DNA of 64,000 bases, from NCBI GenBank assembly GCA_018524345.1, contig JADQAZ010000002.1, positions 620,001 through 684,000 on the forward strand. Reading direction: 5' to 3'. This DNA is from Harenicola maris (lineage in GTDB: Bacteria > Pseudomonadota > Alphaproteobacteria > Rhodobacterales > Rhodobacteraceae). The notes under the pieces are model-generated. The model had not been told where the DNA came from. It did not search any database and was given only the letters and a program-made list of their open reading frames with translations. A program made the translations under genes and the position numbers. The first letter of the stretch is position 1. Every line of letters starts with the position of its first letter. Shown here piece by piece: positions 63,175-64,000 of the stretch.

Positions 63175-64000
63175 ATGAAGATGATGAAATTGGGCCGGAC
63201 AGATATGTCCGTGTCGCAGCTGTGCCTTGGCACAATGACCTTTGGCACCCAGACCAGCGAGGCCGAGGGGCATGGGCAGATGGATGCCGCCCTTGATGCG
63301 GGGATCAACTTTGTCGACACGGCCGAGGTGTATCCGGTGAACCCGATGGCCAAGGAGACCGCGGGGCGGACCGAGGAGATCCTTGGGACGTGGAATGCCA
63401 AGAGCGGGCGGCGCGGGGAGTATATTCTGGCCACCAAGGTGTCCGGCAAGGGCAACAAGAATGTGCGTGATGGGGCGCCGATTTCGGCGGCCACCATTCG
63501 TGCGGGGATCGAGGGGTCCCTGCGCCGGTTGCAGACGGATTACATCGACCTCTATCAGCTGCATTGGCCCAATCGGGGCAGCTATATGTTCCGCCAGAAC
63601 TGGACCTATGATCCCTCGGGGCAGGTGCGGGCCGAGACGGTGGAGCATATGGAGGAGGTGGTCACCACCCTTCAGGAGGAGGTCAAGGCGGGCCGTATCC
63701 GCGCCTTTGGTCTGTCGAACGAGAGCGCTTGGGGCACCATGATGTGGTTGCAGGTGGCGGAGCGTTTGGGCGGGCCTCGGGTGGCCTCTGTCCAGAACGA
63801 GTATTCCTTGATGTGCCGCCTGTATGATACCGATATGGCCGAGTTGAGCCATAACGAGGATGTGGCGCTGCTTGCGTTTTCGCCTTTGGCTTGCGGCTAT
63901 CTCAGTGGCAAGTATTCTAACGGTGCGGTGCCGGAGGGCAGCCGTTTGGCGCTTAACGGCACCCTTGGGGGCCGCGCCAATCCGCGGGCTTTTGCGACGG
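63175..64000 (+). CDS. aldo/keto reductase (Tas-like), C-terminus cut by window edge
   Basis: The frame starts MKMMKLGRTDMSVSQLCLGTMTFG and stays open to the right edge (about 275 residues). It has the NAD(P)H-dependent aldo/keto reductase set: Asp and Tyr in NFVDTAEVYPVN, Lys in LATKVSG, His in LYQLHWPNRG. It is nearer to the long-chain Tas/YajO group than to the DkgB-like gene at 20017. GAGGA precedes the start at 63175. Confidence 0.92.
   Translation, partial: MKMMKLGRTDMSVSQLCLGTMTFGTQTSEAEGHGQMDAALDAGINFVDTAEVYPVNPMAKETAGRTEEILGTWNAKSGRRGEYILATKVSGKGNKNVRDGAPISAATIRAGIEGSLRRLQTDYIDLYQLHWPNRGSYMFRQNWTYDPSGQVRAETVEHMEEVVTTLQEEVKAGRIRAFGLSNESAWGTMMWLQVAERLGGPRVASVQNEYSLMCRLYDTDMAELSHNEDVALLAFSPLACGYLSGKYSNGAVPEGSRLALNGTLGGRANPRAFAT

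Overview
The window reads as a high-GC alphaproteobacterium of the Rhodobacteraceae (Roseobacter group). The right-hand 37 kb shows gene neighbourhoods typical of that family: DUF4170-waaA-lpxK, rbfA-truB with divergent dapB, sdhAF4/rsmB/heparinase-like/purH/lspA/DUF3035, a pair of M16 peptidases, and mutL-rmuC. Proteins throughout match alphaproteobacterial family sequences known to me. No database search was possible.

Layout. (1) 1-11.2 kb is a stress-type accessory block. groES-groEL (groEL cut by the window edge) sits behind a perfect CIRCE operator. Upstream of it, on the same strand, is a long run of tightly packed, often ATGA-overlapping genes: hflK, hflC, a transglutaminase-like protein, a DUF2188-type protein, a small zinc-ribbon protein, two paralogues with a PF(T)xPG...LPAGxYE signature, and several tiny conserved proteins. 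Around it lie a Crp/Fnr regulator and more small conserved genes (62, 78 and 43 aa). (2) 11.5-16.5 kb holds a plasmid-type tyrosine recombinase, an MBL-fold/DsbA-like/LysR trio with a LysR-type operator palindrome, and a DUF4102-type integrase. Beside that integrase is the 3' half of a tRNA-Lys(UUU) gene, most simply an attachment-site copy. The island would then extend leftwards from about 16,517, possibly over the whole left part of the window. (3) 16.8-20.9 kb holds a LysR regulator divergent from an MFS exporter, an LLM-class flavin oxidoreductase and an aldo/keto reductase. (4) 21.0-24.0 kb is a decayed small integrated element: a Rep-like gene with two in-frame stop codons, a small gene, an AlpA-type HTH gene, a hypothetical gene and an integrase remnant. 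(5) 24.1-26.5 kb holds an ECF sigma factor, its membrane anti-sigma factor, a Hint-domain protein with a (Gly-His)n tract, and a small secreted protein.

(6) From 27 kb on is mostly core chromosome: an AceE/MdeB-like TPP enzyme with a divergent Lrp regulator; rluA, a free-Met-(R)-sulfoxide reductase and a thiolase; a STAS/HATPase anti-sigma pair; a gamma-glutamyltransferase; hspQ; a lytic transglycosylase lipoprotein; a thioesterase and an enoyl-CoA hydratase; lpxK-waaA-DUF4170; a BrnA-like protein; cysQ-pmbA; two divergent acidic RTX-like proteins; DUF1643-truB, two secreted proteins, rbfA // dapB; an AT-rich DUF3800 gene that looks inserted; then sdhAF4 // rsmB-heparinase-like-purH-lspA-DUF3035-M16-M16-mutL-rmuC and a truncated aldo/keto reductase at the right edge.

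The most novel-looking parts are the compact stress cassette of overlapping small genes around hflKC, the tRNA-Lys attachment scar, the ECF/anti-sigma/(GH)n-Hint operon, the divergent RTX pair, the Rep-like gene with two in-frame stops, and a family of intergenic hairpins sharing an ATTCGGAGGATTTT core.
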